Below, piece after piece: positions 8,439 to 17,511 of a DNA stretch of 43,261 nucleotides. Positions within the stretch are counted from its first letter, which is position 1; each line of letters starts with the position of its first letter. The notes beneath the pieces were generated by a model that saw only the letters and a program-made list of their open reading frames with translations, did no database searches and was not told the origin of the DNA. Source of the DNA: an uncultured Peptococcaceae bacterium (GTDB lineage Bacteria; Bacillota; Desulfotomaculia; Desulfotomaculales; Desulfocucumaceae). Location: contig CATZDY010000013.1 of assembly GCA_958417755.1 (NCBI GenBank), positions 1 to 43,261 on the forward strand, written 5' to 3'. The position numbers were made by a program, and so were the translations under genes.

Positions 8439-8678
8439 GTGACAAGAGATGTAGCGACAAATCCGAAAAAAAGGATGGAAGAAACACTGGAGCAAGTACG
8501 GTTAAAGTTAGTGCAAATTGATAGTTTGATGCTTGCTTTGGCAGATGCTTCGTATTATAGTAATTGGAGATATGTGGACGCCCTTTATCATGTGGAATGC
8601 CAGTTGGAGGAGCAAATCAAAGTATTGAAACAATTCCAAGAAAATCATCTGCAAAATGATTCGGATGCCGTTGGTTAA
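8439..8678 (+). CDS. Small hypothetical protein, mostly helical
   Basis: This possible 79-residue protein starts at a GTG at 8439 preceded by TGGGGGGAT. It is charged and rich in leucine and glutamate (MEETLEQVRLKLVQ, QLEEQIKVLKQFQEN), so one or two long helices, possibly a coiled coil, are likely. There is no signal peptide, membrane segment or cysteine motif. I do not recognise a family. It stands alone between the XRE gene and the P-type ATPase homologue, and a terminator lies 140 bases after its stop. Codon use resembles the neighbours. A non-coding reading cannot be excluded. Confidence 0.45.
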   Translation: MTRDVATNPKKRMEETLEQVRLKLVQIDSLMLALADASYYSNWRYVDALYHVECQLEEQIKVLKQFQENHLQNDSDAVG

Positions 8679-8818
8679 TCCGATAAGACTAGCAAGTATC
8701 ATTGAACCATTGATTGGTTATGCAATCAATGAGATAGGGACATTAAAGCATCATAAAGCCAAGCATTTTCTGCTGCCAGTTTTTTATCCACAGAAGTGCG
8801 TATATCAAAAGCTACATG

Positions 8819-8847
8819 CCAACCAAATTGATGGTTGGTATTTTTTT
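8819..8847 (+). terminator. Intrinsic terminator
   Basis: CCAACCA (8819-8825) and TGGTTGG (8832-8838) form a stem followed by TA and seven T. It closes the transcript of the small gene at 8439; from here to 9058 no gene is seen. Confidence 0.75.
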
Positions 8848-9058
8848 GTAACCAAAAAGGAGATGATCTGATGCCCTTGGCAGTGGTCAATTTCCCCAGG
8901 ACAAGTATCTAGGGATTTTCCATGACGCTTGTTCATTTTCTTTGAGCAGCCCAAAATCCAGGAAAAAAACCAAATGAATGTCTTTGGGCAGGTTATTTTT
9001 ACCAATTTTTTTGCATACCCATACAAAAAGGAAACATTTCATTTGGGGGTGAAAGGCA

Positions 9059-11767
9059 TTGGCTGGTAAATGGCATATGATGGAGCAAGAAGACGTATTG
9101 GACTTGCTATGCTCTGACGGGATAAGCGGCCTGAGCGAGCGGGAAGCCAAAGTACGGTTGGAACGTTTTGGCCCCAATGGATTCAATAGATTGGGGCGTA
9201 TCCCTTGGGGACAGCTTTTGATCCAACAAATTGTTAGTATCAAAACAACACTTTTATTGTTAACCGGAATCTTGGTTTTGTTATGGGGAGATTTACAGGG
9301 CAGCGGGGCTATTTTTGCCCTGCTATTGATTTGGTTGACAGGGAGTGTGGGACTGGCCTGTTGGTTGGAACGGGTGAGGCGTCAAGGGAACAAACAAGTT
9401 GTGCCAGAAGTTCGGGTCATACGGGAAGGGAAAGAAAGAAAAATAGCAGTCTCTCTCCTGGTGCCTGGGGATTTGGTGGTGCTGGAACAGGGAGATATGG
9501 TGCCAGCTGATTTGCGCTTGTTATGGACAAACAACTTGTGGGTTGAAGAGTCCATGTTGGGTCAGGGCAAGGGAATTGTGGAAAAAACTGAGGCTCCCCT
9601 GGACATGAACACATGTCAGCCGGAGCAGGAAATGAGCAATATGGTGCTCATGGGCACTGTGGTTTTGGCAGGCAAGGCCCGGGGCATGGTGGTAGCTACA
9701 GGCATGCATACTGAAGCAGGGATGAAAGCAGGTTTGCATGGAATGCCTAGGAATTTCCGGGCCTTACCAGGTACGCGTAGCAAACATGCTTCTTTGTTTA
9801 TCTTTACTCTTGTGGCCGGATTGGCAGGGGCTTCCTTAGGCCTGTACCAGGGAATGTCCATGCCTTTGGCCATGGCTGTGGGTACAGGGTTGGCAGCCCT
9901 GGGGGCCCCTGGGGGCTTTTCTCCCCTCACGGGTTTGCTGTATCTTTGGGGATTTTACCGGATGCGGCGGCGCAATGTGACCATGCGGTGTTTGTCTGCT
10001 TTGAAACCCTTGGGACAGCTTAGTGTGGCTTGTTTGAACCAAACTGGTACTTTGACCAGTCGGGAGGCCCATGTGAGGGCAGCTTTGGTGGGGGACACTT
10101 TGGTGCAAGTCCAGGGAGAAGGCTATGATCCCAAAGGAACATTCCAGTATTCGGGAAAGCGCAATCCCCTAGAATTGTCTTTGTTTTTAAAAACAGCAGT
10201 GCTTTGCAATCATGCCCAATTGCGCCGGGGTGAGATCAGCATCAGTGGTTTATTCCGGGCTGGTCGCCAATGGAACATCGCTGGGGATACAGTGGACGGT
10301 GCTTTGTTGGTCATGGCAGCCCGGGGTGGTGTATGGCGGGAAACCATAAAGGGAGAAGAGCAAATAGGTGAAATTCCCTTTACACCCTACCGCAAAATGA
10401 TGAGTGTACTATATAAAAACCAAGAGGGGCATTGTTTTCTCTATGCCAAAGGAGCCCCGGAAGTCATCTTGCAAAAGTGTTCTTATATTTGGAAACATCA
10501 TGAGAAACATAGATTGGATGCCAAGGAAAGAGAGAAGCTGGAGCAGCAAATCCAGCAATGGACCGCAGCTTCCTACCGGGTGTTGGCTTTGGCAGGCAGG
10601 GCATTGCCTCAAGCAGAGCCAAAACCTGCAATAGCCATGGAGCAGGAATTGGTTTTGTACGGTTTGGTGGCTTTGGAAGCTCCCCTGGAACAGTCCATGG
10701 TGGGGGTCATGCACGGATTACGCAGGGCTGGGCTAAAGGTTTTGGTGCTCACTGGGGAACATCCTGTCACAGCCCGTTCCATTGCCGCAGCTGCGGGATT
10801 TTGGGGTGGGGCTGAGCAGGTAATGACTGGCCCCCAAATGGAACGTTTGGCAGATGGTGCGTTGCGGGAAAAATTGGCTTCCTGCGGCATTGTGGCCCGG
10901 ATAAATCCCCGGCAAAAGCAACGGGTCATACGGGTATTGCAAGAATCCGGAGAAGTGGTATCCTATACAGGCAAGGGGGCAGGGGATGTGCTGCCCTTAC
11001 AAGCAGCGGATGTGGGGGTTGTAACCAAAACATGCCCTACCCCAGCCTTGCGCCATGCTTCTTCTTTGGTGGTGTCCGGATTTTCAGCTTTTTTAAGCGC
11101 TATGGAAGAGGTAAAGGAATTGTTCAGTCAACGGGAAAGCATGGGCTTGTATCAATGGTGTGGCAGTGGTTTGCTGGCTTTGTTGGTGATATCGGGCCTG
11201 TTGTTAGGCTTGGGGCTGCCTTTGTTGCCCCTCCAAATGATTTGGTTGGGCTTGGTGGGGATAGGGTTACAGGTGCCCAATTTTGCTGCCTGTTCTTGGC
11301 GGGAAGTCTTACCCCAAGGAAAACGGTCCTTGGACAGGGGCTCTGCTTTATGGAAACGCTTTCAATCCCTGGCCTTGGTTTTGGGCGCTGGGGTGGGGGT
11401 GACCCTGCTGGCCTTTTGGTGGACTGCGGAAGATAGCATGGTGGCCAGGACCGCGGCTTTTAATACCATGGCCATGGTGCAGCTGTTCACTGGTTTTTAT
11501 GTCATTACCCAGGGCAAGAGACAAGACATGGGACAAGGTCCCTTGGTGACCAGTCCAGCGGGTTTTGTATCTTTTTTGGCTTTTCCCTTGGCCCAGCTGG
11601 CCATCACAATAGTGCCTTTTTTGCAAGTCATGTTTCATACCACAGCCTTGGCTTGGGGAGAATGGATACTGGTGTTGGTGTTGGGCTGTGCGCCATTTTT
11701 GTTCCTTTGGGGCATACAATGGATAAAAGCAACAGTAATGCATAAAATAATGTATTTAAGGGTGTAA
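9059..11767 (+). CDS. P2-type cation-ATPase homologue with altered catalytic motifs (probable pseudoenzyme)
   Basis: This 902-residue protein has the complete layout of a SERCA/PMCA-like ATPase: N-terminal cation-ATPase region (1-60), paired helices, actuator domain, the P and N domains and a C-terminal membrane bundle (about 705-895). The catalytic motifs are changed. The phosphorylation site DKTGTLT reads NQTGTLT with N327 for the essential aspartate; TGES reads LGQG (167-170); the ion-site motif PEGL reads PGGF (284-287); TGD reads TGE (565-567); GDGxND reads GKGAGD (638-643). The nucleotide-binding KGAPE (464-468) is kept. Known ATPases without the aspartate cannot turn over. The frame is open throughout, so selection seems to keep the protein for another role. 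Start is TTG at 9059 after GGGGGTG; ATG at 9077 is an alternative. Confidence 0.85.
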   Translation: MAGKWHMMEQEDVLDLLCSDGISGLSEREAKVRLERFGPNGFNRLGRIPWGQLLIQQIVSIKTTLLLLTGILVLLWGDLQGSGAIFALLLIWLTGSVGLACWLERVRRQGNKQVVPEVRVIREGKERKIAVSLLVPGDLVVLEQGDMVPADLRLLWTNNLWVEESMLGQGKGIVEKTEAPLDMNTCQPEQEMSNMVLMGTVVLAGKARGMVVATGMHTEAGMKAGLHGMPRNFRALPGTRSKHASLFIFTLVAGLAGASLGLYQGMSMPLAMAVGTGLAALGAPGGFSPLTGLLYLWGFYRMRRRNVTMRCLSALKPLGQLSVACLNQTGTLTSREAHVRAALVGDTLVQVQGEGYDPKGTFQYSGKRNPLELSLFLKTAVLCNHAQLRRGEISISGLFRAGRQWNIAGDTVDGALLVMAARGGVWRETIKGEEQIGEIPFTPYRKMMSVLYKNQEGHCFLYAKGAPEVILQKCSYIWKHHEKHRLDAKEREKLEQQIQQWTAASYRVLALAGRALPQAEPKPAIAMEQELVLYGLVALEAPLEQSMVGVMHGLRRAGLKVLVLTGEHPVTARSIAAAAGFWGGAEQVMTGPQMERLADGALREKLASCGIVARINPRQKQRVIRVLQESGEVVSYTGKGAGDVLPLQAADVGVVTKTCPTPALRHASSLVVSGFSAFLSAMEEVKELFSQRESMGLYQWCGSGLLALLVISGLLLGLGLPLLPLQMIWLGLVGIGLQVPNFAACSWREVLPQGKRSLDRGSALWKRFQSLALVLGAGVGVTLLAFWWTAEDSMVARTAAFNTMAMVQLFTGFYVITQGKRQDMGQGPLVTSPAGFVSFLAFPLAQLAITIVPFLQVMFHTTALAWGEWILVLVLGCAPFLFLWGIQWIKATVMHKIMYLRV

Positions 11768-11770
11768 AAA

Positions 11771-11841
11771 AGCAGGAAATCCAACATTTGCTGAGGAATT
11801 TGCACAGATAGCAATAAAATGACAAAATCAAATTTCCTGCT
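11771..11841. repeat. Wide inverted repeat between the ATPase homologue and dapF
   Basis: AGCAGGAAAT (11771-11780) is repeated inverted as ATTTCCTGCT (11832-11841) with a 51-base loop. Five A precede the left arm, so on the minus strand it ends in T and could stop minus-strand transcription. Its role on the plus strand is unclear. Confidence 0.4.
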
Positions 11842-11907
11842 GGCAATATTCTGGTATACAAGTTGTTGAAAACCTTCCTGGGCAGCTAAACTTGGGGGAG
11901 TGAGGAA

Positions 11908-12753
11908 ATGAAATTTGTCAAATATCATGGTTTGGGCAATGATTTTATTGTCATCAATGCCCAAACAGAATCTGATTTACCCAAAGATCAAAAGGCCTTG
12001 GCCCAATTGGCCCAAGGGATGTGCCACCGGAATTTTGGTGTGGGTGCGGATGGTTTGCTGATTTTGCGGCCCTCCCAAAGGGCGGATTTTGCCATGCAAA
12101 TCATAAATGCCGATGGTAGTGAGCCGGAAATGTGCGGCAATGGGATACGCTGCTTGGCCCGTTATGCTTATGAAACTGGTGTGGTGAGCAAAAAAAAGAT
12201 CCAAGTGGAAACCCTGGCTGGCATTATGCTGCCAGAGATCTTGGAGGCCCAAGAGCCCTATAGGGTGCAAGTGGATATGGGAGAACCCCGGTTGGAACGT
12301 AGCCAAATTCCCATGATAGGCCCGGCAGGCGTGGTGGTGGGTGAGCCTTTGATCGTAGGGGAGCAGACCTTTGCTGTGACAGCCGTATCCATGGGCAATC
12401 CCCATTGCGTGGTGTTTGTGGAAGAGCTCTCCCAAACCCCTATCCCTGTCTGGGGGCCTCAATTGGAAACCCATCCCGCTTTTCCGGAAAAAACCAATGT
12501 GGAATGGGTGCAAGTGCTGGATGCCCAACACCTGGTGATGCGGGTCTGGGAACGGGGGGTTGGGCAAACCATGGCTTGTGGCACCGGGGCTTGCGCCATT
12601 GCAGTGGCTGCCCATTTGAACGGTTTCACCCAGCGTCAGGTGGAAGTGCAATTGTTGGGGGGAAACCTGGAAATTTTCTGGGCAAATAACAAGCACGTGT
12701 ATATGACTGGTCCGGCAGAAAGGGTGTTTACAGGGGAGTATGGACTGAAATAG
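11908..12753 (+). CDS. dapF: Diaminopimelate epimerase
   Basis: This 281-residue PLP-independent epimerase converts LL-diaminopimelate to meso-diaminopimelate for lysine and peptidoglycan synthesis. The two catalytic cysteines are visible as C76 in EMCGNGIRC and C224 in MACGTGACA, and the N-terminal KYHGLGNDFI is typical. The ATG at 11908 follows GGGGGAGTGAGG. Length matches the family (about 275-280). The next gene, dapL, makes its substrate, so the two steps are encoded side by side. The product is consistent with an A1-gamma (meso-DAP) cell wall, the same wall polymer the van cluster modifies. Confidence 0.96.
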   Translation: MKFVKYHGLGNDFIVINAQTESDLPKDQKALAQLAQGMCHRNFGVGADGLLILRPSQRADFAMQIINADGSEPEMCGNGIRCLARYAYETGVVSKKKIQVETLAGIMLPEILEAQEPYRVQVDMGEPRLERSQIPMIGPAGVVVGEPLIVGEQTFAVTAVSMGNPHCVVFVEELSQTPIPVWGPQLETHPAFPEKTNVEWVQVLDAQHLVMRVWERGVGQTMACGTGACAIAVAAHLNGFTQRQVEVQLLGGNLEIFWANNKHVYMTGPAERVFTGEYGLK

Positions 12754-12913
12754 AAAACAATAGGGAAAATAAAGAAGAGGACCATGGCGTGCATGGATGG
12801 GGGCTCGCTTTTTTGGTACAATGGACAAAGGAGAGCAAATCGTTTCGTCATTGCACATCACTGTACAATGAATTTGCCTTAAATAAGGAATTTGCATGAA
12901 AAAAGAGGGGTTG

Positions 12914-14104
12914 ATGAGATTGAAGTTTGTAGAAGCGCAGAGGATTAAAAATTTACCACCTTATCTTTTTGCCCGCATTGAAAAACTCATTGATCAAAAA
13001 AGAGCCCAAGGTGTGGATATCATTAGTTTGGGGATTGGAGATCCGGATAGGCCCACTCCTGCCCCTGTGATTGAAATGTTATATAAAGAAGCGAAAAACC
13101 CGGCCAATCATCAATATCCTTCTTCTGTGGGGATGCTGAGCTTTCGCAAAGCTGTGGCCCAATGGTACCAACAGCGTTTCCAAGTTGCTTTGGATCCCCA
13201 AACAGAAGTGGTATCTTTGATTGGCTCCAAGGAAGGCATTGCCCATATTTCTTGGTGCTTTTTGGATCCTGGGGATGTGGTGTTGGTGCCAGATCCAGCC
13301 TATCCAGTATATGAGGGAGGCGCCATTTTGGCCGGAGCCACCCCCTATTATATGCCTTTGACTGCGGAAAAGGATTTTCTGCCGGATTTGCAAGCCATTC
13401 CCCCGGAGGTGGCCCAAAAAGCCAAAATCATGTTTTTAAATTATCCCAACAATCCCACCGGTGCGGTGGCCACAGAAGCATTTTTCCAAGAAGTGGTTGA
13501 CTTTGCCAAGACATATAACATTTTGGTGTGTCATGATGCTCCTTATACTGAAGTAGCCTATGATGGCTATCAGCCCATTGGTTTTTTGCAGGTTCCTGGG
13601 GCCAAAGAAGTGGGCATTGAATTTCACTCTGTTTCCAAAACCTATAATATGACGGGTTGGCGGATAGCTTGGGCAGCAGGCAACGAACAAGTGGTGGAAG
13701 CATTGGGGCGGTTGAAATCCAATTTGGATTCCGGACAATTTCAGGCCATTCAATATGCAGCCATGGAAGCATTATTGGGGGATCAGCGCATCATAGAGGA
13801 AAACAACCGAATTTACCAAGAACGCCGGGATATTTTGGTGGATGGTTTCAATGCCATGGGTTGGCAATTGGCAAAACCCAAAGCAACCATTTATGTTTGG
13901 GCCCCGGTTCCCAAGGGTTATACTTCTGATTCCTTTGCTGAATTGGTGCTGGAAAAAGCCGGGGTGGTGATTACCCCGGGGGATGGCTATGGCCCCAATG
14001 GCGCCGGATATTTCAGAATGTCCTTGACTGTTCCCACAGAGCGTTTGCGTGAAGCCATTTCGCGGATCAAAAACAATTTGGGGACAATACAATTTACCTT
14101 TTAA
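12914..14104 (+). CDS. dapL: LL-diaminopimelate aminotransferase
   Basis: This 396-residue class I/II PLP aminotransferase most resembles DapL, which converts tetrahydrodipicolinate directly to LL-diaminopimelate and bypasses the acylated intermediates of the DapD/E route. Typical features are the start KFVEAQRIKNLPPYLFARIE, the segment ISLGIGDPDRPTP, NYPNNPTGA and the PLP lysine in SVSKTYNMTGWR. The ATG at 12914 has GAGGGG just upstream and gives the usual family start; an ATG at 12896 is possible. Position after dapF supports the assignment. The DapL route is common in Clostridia. A related class I transaminase with another substrate is the main alternative. Confidence 0.88.
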   Translation: MRLKFVEAQRIKNLPPYLFARIEKLIDQKRAQGVDIISLGIGDPDRPTPAPVIEMLYKEAKNPANHQYPSSVGMLSFRKAVAQWYQQRFQVALDPQTEVVSLIGSKEGIAHISWCFLDPGDVVLVPDPAYPVYEGGAILAGATPYYMPLTAEKDFLPDLQAIPPEVAQKAKIMFLNYPNNPTGAVATEAFFQEVVDFAKTYNILVCHDAPYTEVAYDGYQPIGFLQVPGAKEVGIEFHSVSKTYNMTGWRIAWAAGNEQVVEALGRLKSNLDSGQFQAIQYAAMEALLGDQRIIEENNRIYQERRDILVDGFNAMGWQLAKPKATIYVWAPVPKGYTSDSFAELVLEKAGVVITPGDGYGPNGAGYFRMSLTVPTERLREAISRIKNNLGTIQFTF

Positions 14105-14155
14105 ACGAATCTATTTTTAAAAGAATCTATTTAGGAATGAGATTTAAGAATAAAA

Positions 14156-14171
14156 AAACCATGCATGGTTT
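14156..14171. repeat. Perfect 16-bp palindrome upstream of the aspartate aminotransferase gene
   Basis: AAACCATGCATGGTTT is perfectly symmetric and has no T tract after it, so it is more like an operator or a short attenuator stem than a terminator. It lies 37 bases before the next start codon. Confidence 0.4.
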
Positions 14172-14207
14172 GAGATTGAAAACCATTTGTTCAGGAGGAT
14201 GTAAAAG

Positions 14208-15401
14208 ATGATCTTGGCAGACAGAGCATTACAAATTAGTCCCTCCCCTACCTTAGCCATTGATGCAAAGGCCAAAAAGTTAAAGGCTTCGGGGATTGAT
14301 GTCATCAATTTTGGTGTGGGAGAGCCTGACTTTGATACCCCGGAACACATCAAGGCAGCAGCCATTGAAGCCATTCACAAAGGCATGACCAAGTATACCC
14401 CAGTATCTGGTACAGAAGCTTTGAAAAAAGCCATTGTAGAGAAATTCAAAACAGACAATAATCTGGAGTACCAGCTGAATCAAATTGTGGTGTCTGCTGG
14501 AGCCAAACATTCTCTTTACAATACTTTCCAGGTGCTTTGTCAGCCAGGGGATGAAGTCATTCTGCCCGCCCCCTATTGGGTGAGTTATGTGGAACAAATT
14601 AAATTGGCAGGCGCAACGCCAGTGGTGGTGCAAACCACAGCAGCGGATGGTTTTAAAATGACCCCGGACAAGCTGGAAAAAGCCATTACCCACCGGACCA
14701 AAGTGTGTTTGCTCAACAGTCCCAGCAACCCCACTGGCGCAGTGTACGGGAAAGAAGAGCTGGCAGCTTTGGGCGATGTATTGGTCAAGCACAAAATTGT
14801 CATTATTTCAGATGAAATTTATGAAAAACTTTTGTATGATGGCTTAACCCATGTGAGCATTGCTTCGTTGAGCCCGGAATTAAAGGAAAGCACAGTGGTC
14901 ATCAATGGTGTGTCCAAAGCCTATGCCATGACTGGCTGGCGGATTGGCTATGCTGCGGCATCCCCTGCAGTGGCCAAAGCCATGGCGGATTTGCAAAGTC
15001 ATTCCACATCCAATCCCACTTCCATTGCCCAGGCCGCCAGTGTGGCAGCTTTAACCGGACCCCAGGAACCATTGAGCCAAATGCTGGAGGCCTTCCGGCA
15101 GCGCAGGGATTATATGTTGGAACGGATCAATGGCATTGCCGGGTTATCTTGTGATTGTCCTGGCGGTGCTTTTTATGCCTTTCCCAGCATGCATGCTTAC
15201 ATTGGCAAATCCTATGAAGATACAGTGATCCAAGGCGCTTCGGATTTGGCTGGTTTGCTTTTGGAAAAAGCCAATGTGGCTTTGGTACCAGGCATTGCCT
15301 TTGGGGATGACACTTGTTTTCGGATGTCCTATGCTGCGTCCATGGATAGAATCAAAGAAGGTCTGGATCGCATAGAAAACTTCTTGTCCTTGTTGAAATA
15401 A
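14208..15401 (+). CDS. Aspartate aminotransferase (class I, subgroup Ib type)
   Basis: This 397-residue PLP enzyme shows the Ib aspartate aminotransferase pattern: SPSPTLAIDAKAKKLKASG near the start, GVGEPDFDTPEHIK, KYTPVSGTEALKKAI, NSPSNPTGAVY and the PLP lysine in GVSKAYAMTGWRIGYA. It should exchange the amino group between aspartate and 2-oxoglutarate in the cytoplasm; some relatives also use prephenate or aromatic acids. AGGAGG lies 10 bases before the ATG. It follows dapL after 100 bases containing a palindrome, so it may be separately controlled. Aspartate is also the precursor of the DAP pathway, which fits the neighbourhood. Confidence 0.9.
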   Translation: MILADRALQISPSPTLAIDAKAKKLKASGIDVINFGVGEPDFDTPEHIKAAAIEAIHKGMTKYTPVSGTEALKKAIVEKFKTDNNLEYQLNQIVVSAGAKHSLYNTFQVLCQPGDEVILPAPYWVSYVEQIKLAGATPVVVQTTAADGFKMTPDKLEKAITHRTKVCLLNSPSNPTGAVYGKEELAALGDVLVKHKIVIISDEIYEKLLYDGLTHVSIASLSPELKESTVVINGVSKAYAMTGWRIGYAAASPAVAKAMADLQSHSTSNPTSIAQAASVAALTGPQEPLSQMLEAFRQRRDYMLERINGIAGLSCDCPGGAFYAFPSMHAYIGKSYEDTVIQGASDLAGLLLEKANVALVPGIAFGDDTCFRMSYAASMDRIKEGLDRIENFLSLLK

Positions 15402-15429
15402 AGGATAAATGGACAGGGGGTGGTAGGGT

Positions 15430-16311
15430 ATGCTGAAGAGCATGACTGGTTTTGGCCGGGGTGAAGCTGTAGGCCAAGGAAAAAAATTTACTGTGGAAAT
15501 GAAATCAGTAAATCATCGGTTTTGTGAAGTTATGTTGAAAATGCCCCGGGGTATGATGTATTTGGAAGAAAAGGCCAAGCGTCATATCCAAAGCAACCTT
15601 GCCCGGGGACGGATCGATGTCTATGTGGTGGTGGAAGATACCGGGGAAACCCCGGCTGTGGTGAAAGTTGACAAAGCCCTGGCGGCGTCGTATTATAGGG
15701 CCATGGAAGGGCTGTTGGATGAACTTGGCATGGCTTCAGCCATTGGTTTGGAGCATCTGTTGGCTTTGCCCAATGTCATTGCCTTGGAAGGCCCTAAAGA
15801 AGATTGGGAAGCCTGTTGGCCTGTGTTGCAAGAAGCTTTGACCGCTGCTATAACGCAATTACAAGACATGCGGGCAGTGGAGGGGCGCCAATTGCAGCAG
15901 GATTTATGCGCCCGCTTGGCATTGGTGCAGACCTTGGTCCAAAGCATTGAAAAGCGGGCCCCAGATGTGGTGGAAACCTATGGCTCTAAACTCAAGCAAC
16001 GATTAGCAGAGTGGTTGCAGGATGCCACCTTGGATACCAACCGGTTGATGGCAGAAGTGGCTGTTTTTGCCGAGCGTTCCAATATCACCGAAGAACTGGT
16101 GCGATTGTATAGCCATGTCCAGCAAGCTTTGACGACCTTGAGACAAAGCCAGGAACCTGTGGGACGAAAGATGGATTTTTTGTTGCAAGAAATGAATCGG
16201 GAAATCAATACCATTGCTTCCAAAGCTTCGGATTTGGCCATTGCCACCACAGCAGTGGAGATAAAAAGTGAATTGGAGAAAATTCGGGAGCAAGTACAAA
16301 ATCTTGAATAG
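15430..16311 (+). CDS. yicC: YicC/YloC-family endoribonuclease
   Basis: This 293-residue protein opens with MLKSMTGFGRGE, the signature of the YicC family, and ends with the conserved GRKMDFLLQEMNREINTIASK followed by EIKSELEKIREQVQNLE. Family members are endoribonucleases that act in RNA turnover. GGGGGTGG precedes the ATG. It is the first gene of the conserved clostridial and bacillar block yicC-remA-gmk-rpoZ-coaBC. Length and motifs are normal. Confidence 0.93.
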   Translation: MLKSMTGFGRGEAVGQGKKFTVEMKSVNHRFCEVMLKMPRGMMYLEEKAKRHIQSNLARGRIDVYVVVEDTGETPAVVKVDKALAASYYRAMEGLLDELGMASAIGLEHLLALPNVIALEGPKEDWEACWPVLQEALTAAITQLQDMRAVEGRQLQQDLCARLALVQTLVQSIEKRAPDVVETYGSKLKQRLAEWLQDATLDTNRLMAEVAVFAERSNITEELVRLYSHVQQALTTLRQSQEPVGRKMDFLLQEMNREINTIASKASDLAIATTAVEIKSELEKIREQVQNLE

Positions 16312-16338
16312 GGGACCATTATAAAGGGGGCTACCCAA

Positions 16339-16617
16339 TTGGATATCAAGCTTATTAATATAGGATTCGGAAATATTGTTTCAGCCAATCGCATTGTGGC
16401 CATTGTAAGCCCTGAATCAGCGCCTATCAAAAGAATCATCACCGAGGCTAGGGACAGGGGGATGTTGGTGGATGCTACCTACGGCCGGAGAACCAGGGCT
16501 GTAATCATTGCAGATAGTGATCATGTGATCCTATCCGCAGTACAGCCGGAAACCGTGGCCCATCGTTTGGTGAATAAGGAGTCATCTACCCCTGGAGGGG
16601 ATGAAATCAACGAATAG
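16339..16617 (+). CDS. remA: RemA-family regulatory DNA-binding protein (DUF370)
   Basis: This 92-residue protein starts at a TTG at 16339 after AAGGGGG and shows the RemA/DUF370 pattern: INIGFGNIVSANRIVAIVSP, then PIKRIITEARDRGMLVDATYGR and TRAVIIADSDHVILSA. In Bacillus RemA activates biofilm matrix genes by DNA wrapping; in Clostridia the role is less known. The last 12 residues are a family-variable tail. It lies between yicC and gmk as usual. Confidence 0.93.
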   Translation: MDIKLINIGFGNIVSANRIVAIVSPESAPIKRIITEARDRGMLVDATYGRRTRAVIIADSDHVILSAVQPETVAHRLVNKESSTPGGDEINE

Positions 16618-16638
16618 TTTGTGGATAGGAATGGAAAA

Positions 16639-17232
16639 ATGAAACAAGGCGTATTGATGGTGATTTCTGGTCCCTCTGGCTGTGGAAAGGGTACCTTATG
16701 TTCTGCTTTGCTGGCCCGCTGTCCGCAAATTAGATTATCCGTATCCGCTACCACCAGGGCTCCCAGACCAGGGGAGCTGGACGGGGTGCACTATTATTTT
16801 ATGTCCAAGGAAGCCTTTGGGGCTTTGCGGGAGGCAAACGGTTTTTTGGAATGGGCCCCTGTGTATGAGGATTACTACGGAACCCCGGCAGGAGCGGTAC
16901 AGGACATGTTGGATCAAGGCTTTGATGTTATCCTGGAGATTGACGTACAGGGTGGTTTGCAGATCAAAGAGAAGTATCCTGAAGCTGTATTGGTGTTTGT
17001 GACCACTGTATCCAAAGGGGAATTGGCCCAACGATTGGTTGGGCGGAATACAGAAACAGCGGAGAAAATCAAAATGAGGTTGGATTGGGCTGCGGGGGAA
17101 ATGCAAAAAGCGCAGTATTATGATTACATTGTGGTGAATGATGAGTTAGAAAAGGCTGTACAAGCATTAGACTGTATTGTGCAGGCGGAAAAATGCCGGG
17201 CCCACCGGGTGGTGTTAGCTGGTTGGGCTTAA
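16639..17232 (+). CDS. gmk: Guanylate kinase
   Basis: This enzyme phosphorylates GMP to GDP. The P-loop GPSGCGKGT lies near residue 10, and the GMP-binding signature SVSATTRAPRPGELDGVHYYF follows, as in the family. I chose the ATG at 16639 (197 residues) because it gives the standard family start; a GTG at 16621 would add six residues. The gene sits 21 bases after remA and before rpoZ, as in related genomes. All key residues appear present. Confidence 0.95.
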   Translation: MKQGVLMVISGPSGCGKGTLCSALLARCPQIRLSVSATTRAPRPGELDGVHYYFMSKEAFGALREANGFLEWAPVYEDYYGTPAGAVQDMLDQGFDVILEIDVQGGLQIKEKYPEAVLVFVTTVSKGELAQRLVGRNTETAEKIKMRLDWAAGEMQKAQYYDYIVVNDELEKAVQALDCIVQAEKCRAHRVVLAGWA

Positions 17233-17272
17233 AAAAACAATGATTGTTTGAACCTTTGCGGGGAGGAAATCA

Positions 17273-17494
17273 ATGAATCAACCGTCTTTGGATGAACTGT
17301 TGCTGAAAGTGGATTGCCGCTATACCTTGGTGTCTGTGGCTGCTAAAAGGGCCAGGCAATTGACGGAAATTAGAAAAGGAAAACCCAAGGCAAGCAATGG
17401 AGAAGGTGTAGTGGAAAAGGATGTGACCGAGGCTTTACGGGAAATTGCTTGGGGGGATGTAAGCTATCGCCGCACCAAACAAGGGATTAAGTAA
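17273..17494 (+). CDS. rpoZ: RNA polymerase omega subunit
   Basis: This 73-residue protein starts MNQPSLDELLLKVDCRYTLV and continues with VAAKRARQL, the omega-subunit core that packs on the C-terminal end of beta-prime. A GGGGAGG site precedes the ATG. The stretch EKDVTEALREIAWGDV matches the second conserved helix. It is placed between gmk and coaBC, the usual order. Confidence 0.93.
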   Translation: MNQPSLDELLLKVDCRYTLVSVAAKRARQLTEIRKGKPKASNGEGVVEKDVTEALREIAWGDVSYRRTKQGIK

Positions 17495-17511
17495 GTAATG
17501 GAGGGATTTTT

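Noticed and set aside
8656..8871. Possible 71-residue gene after the small hypothetical
   Set aside because: It overlaps the preceding gene and a clear terminator stem with seven T lies inside it.
11977..12897. 306-codon minus-strand frame opposite dapF
   Set aside because: It is a shadow of dapF codon use; dapF is complete and conserved.
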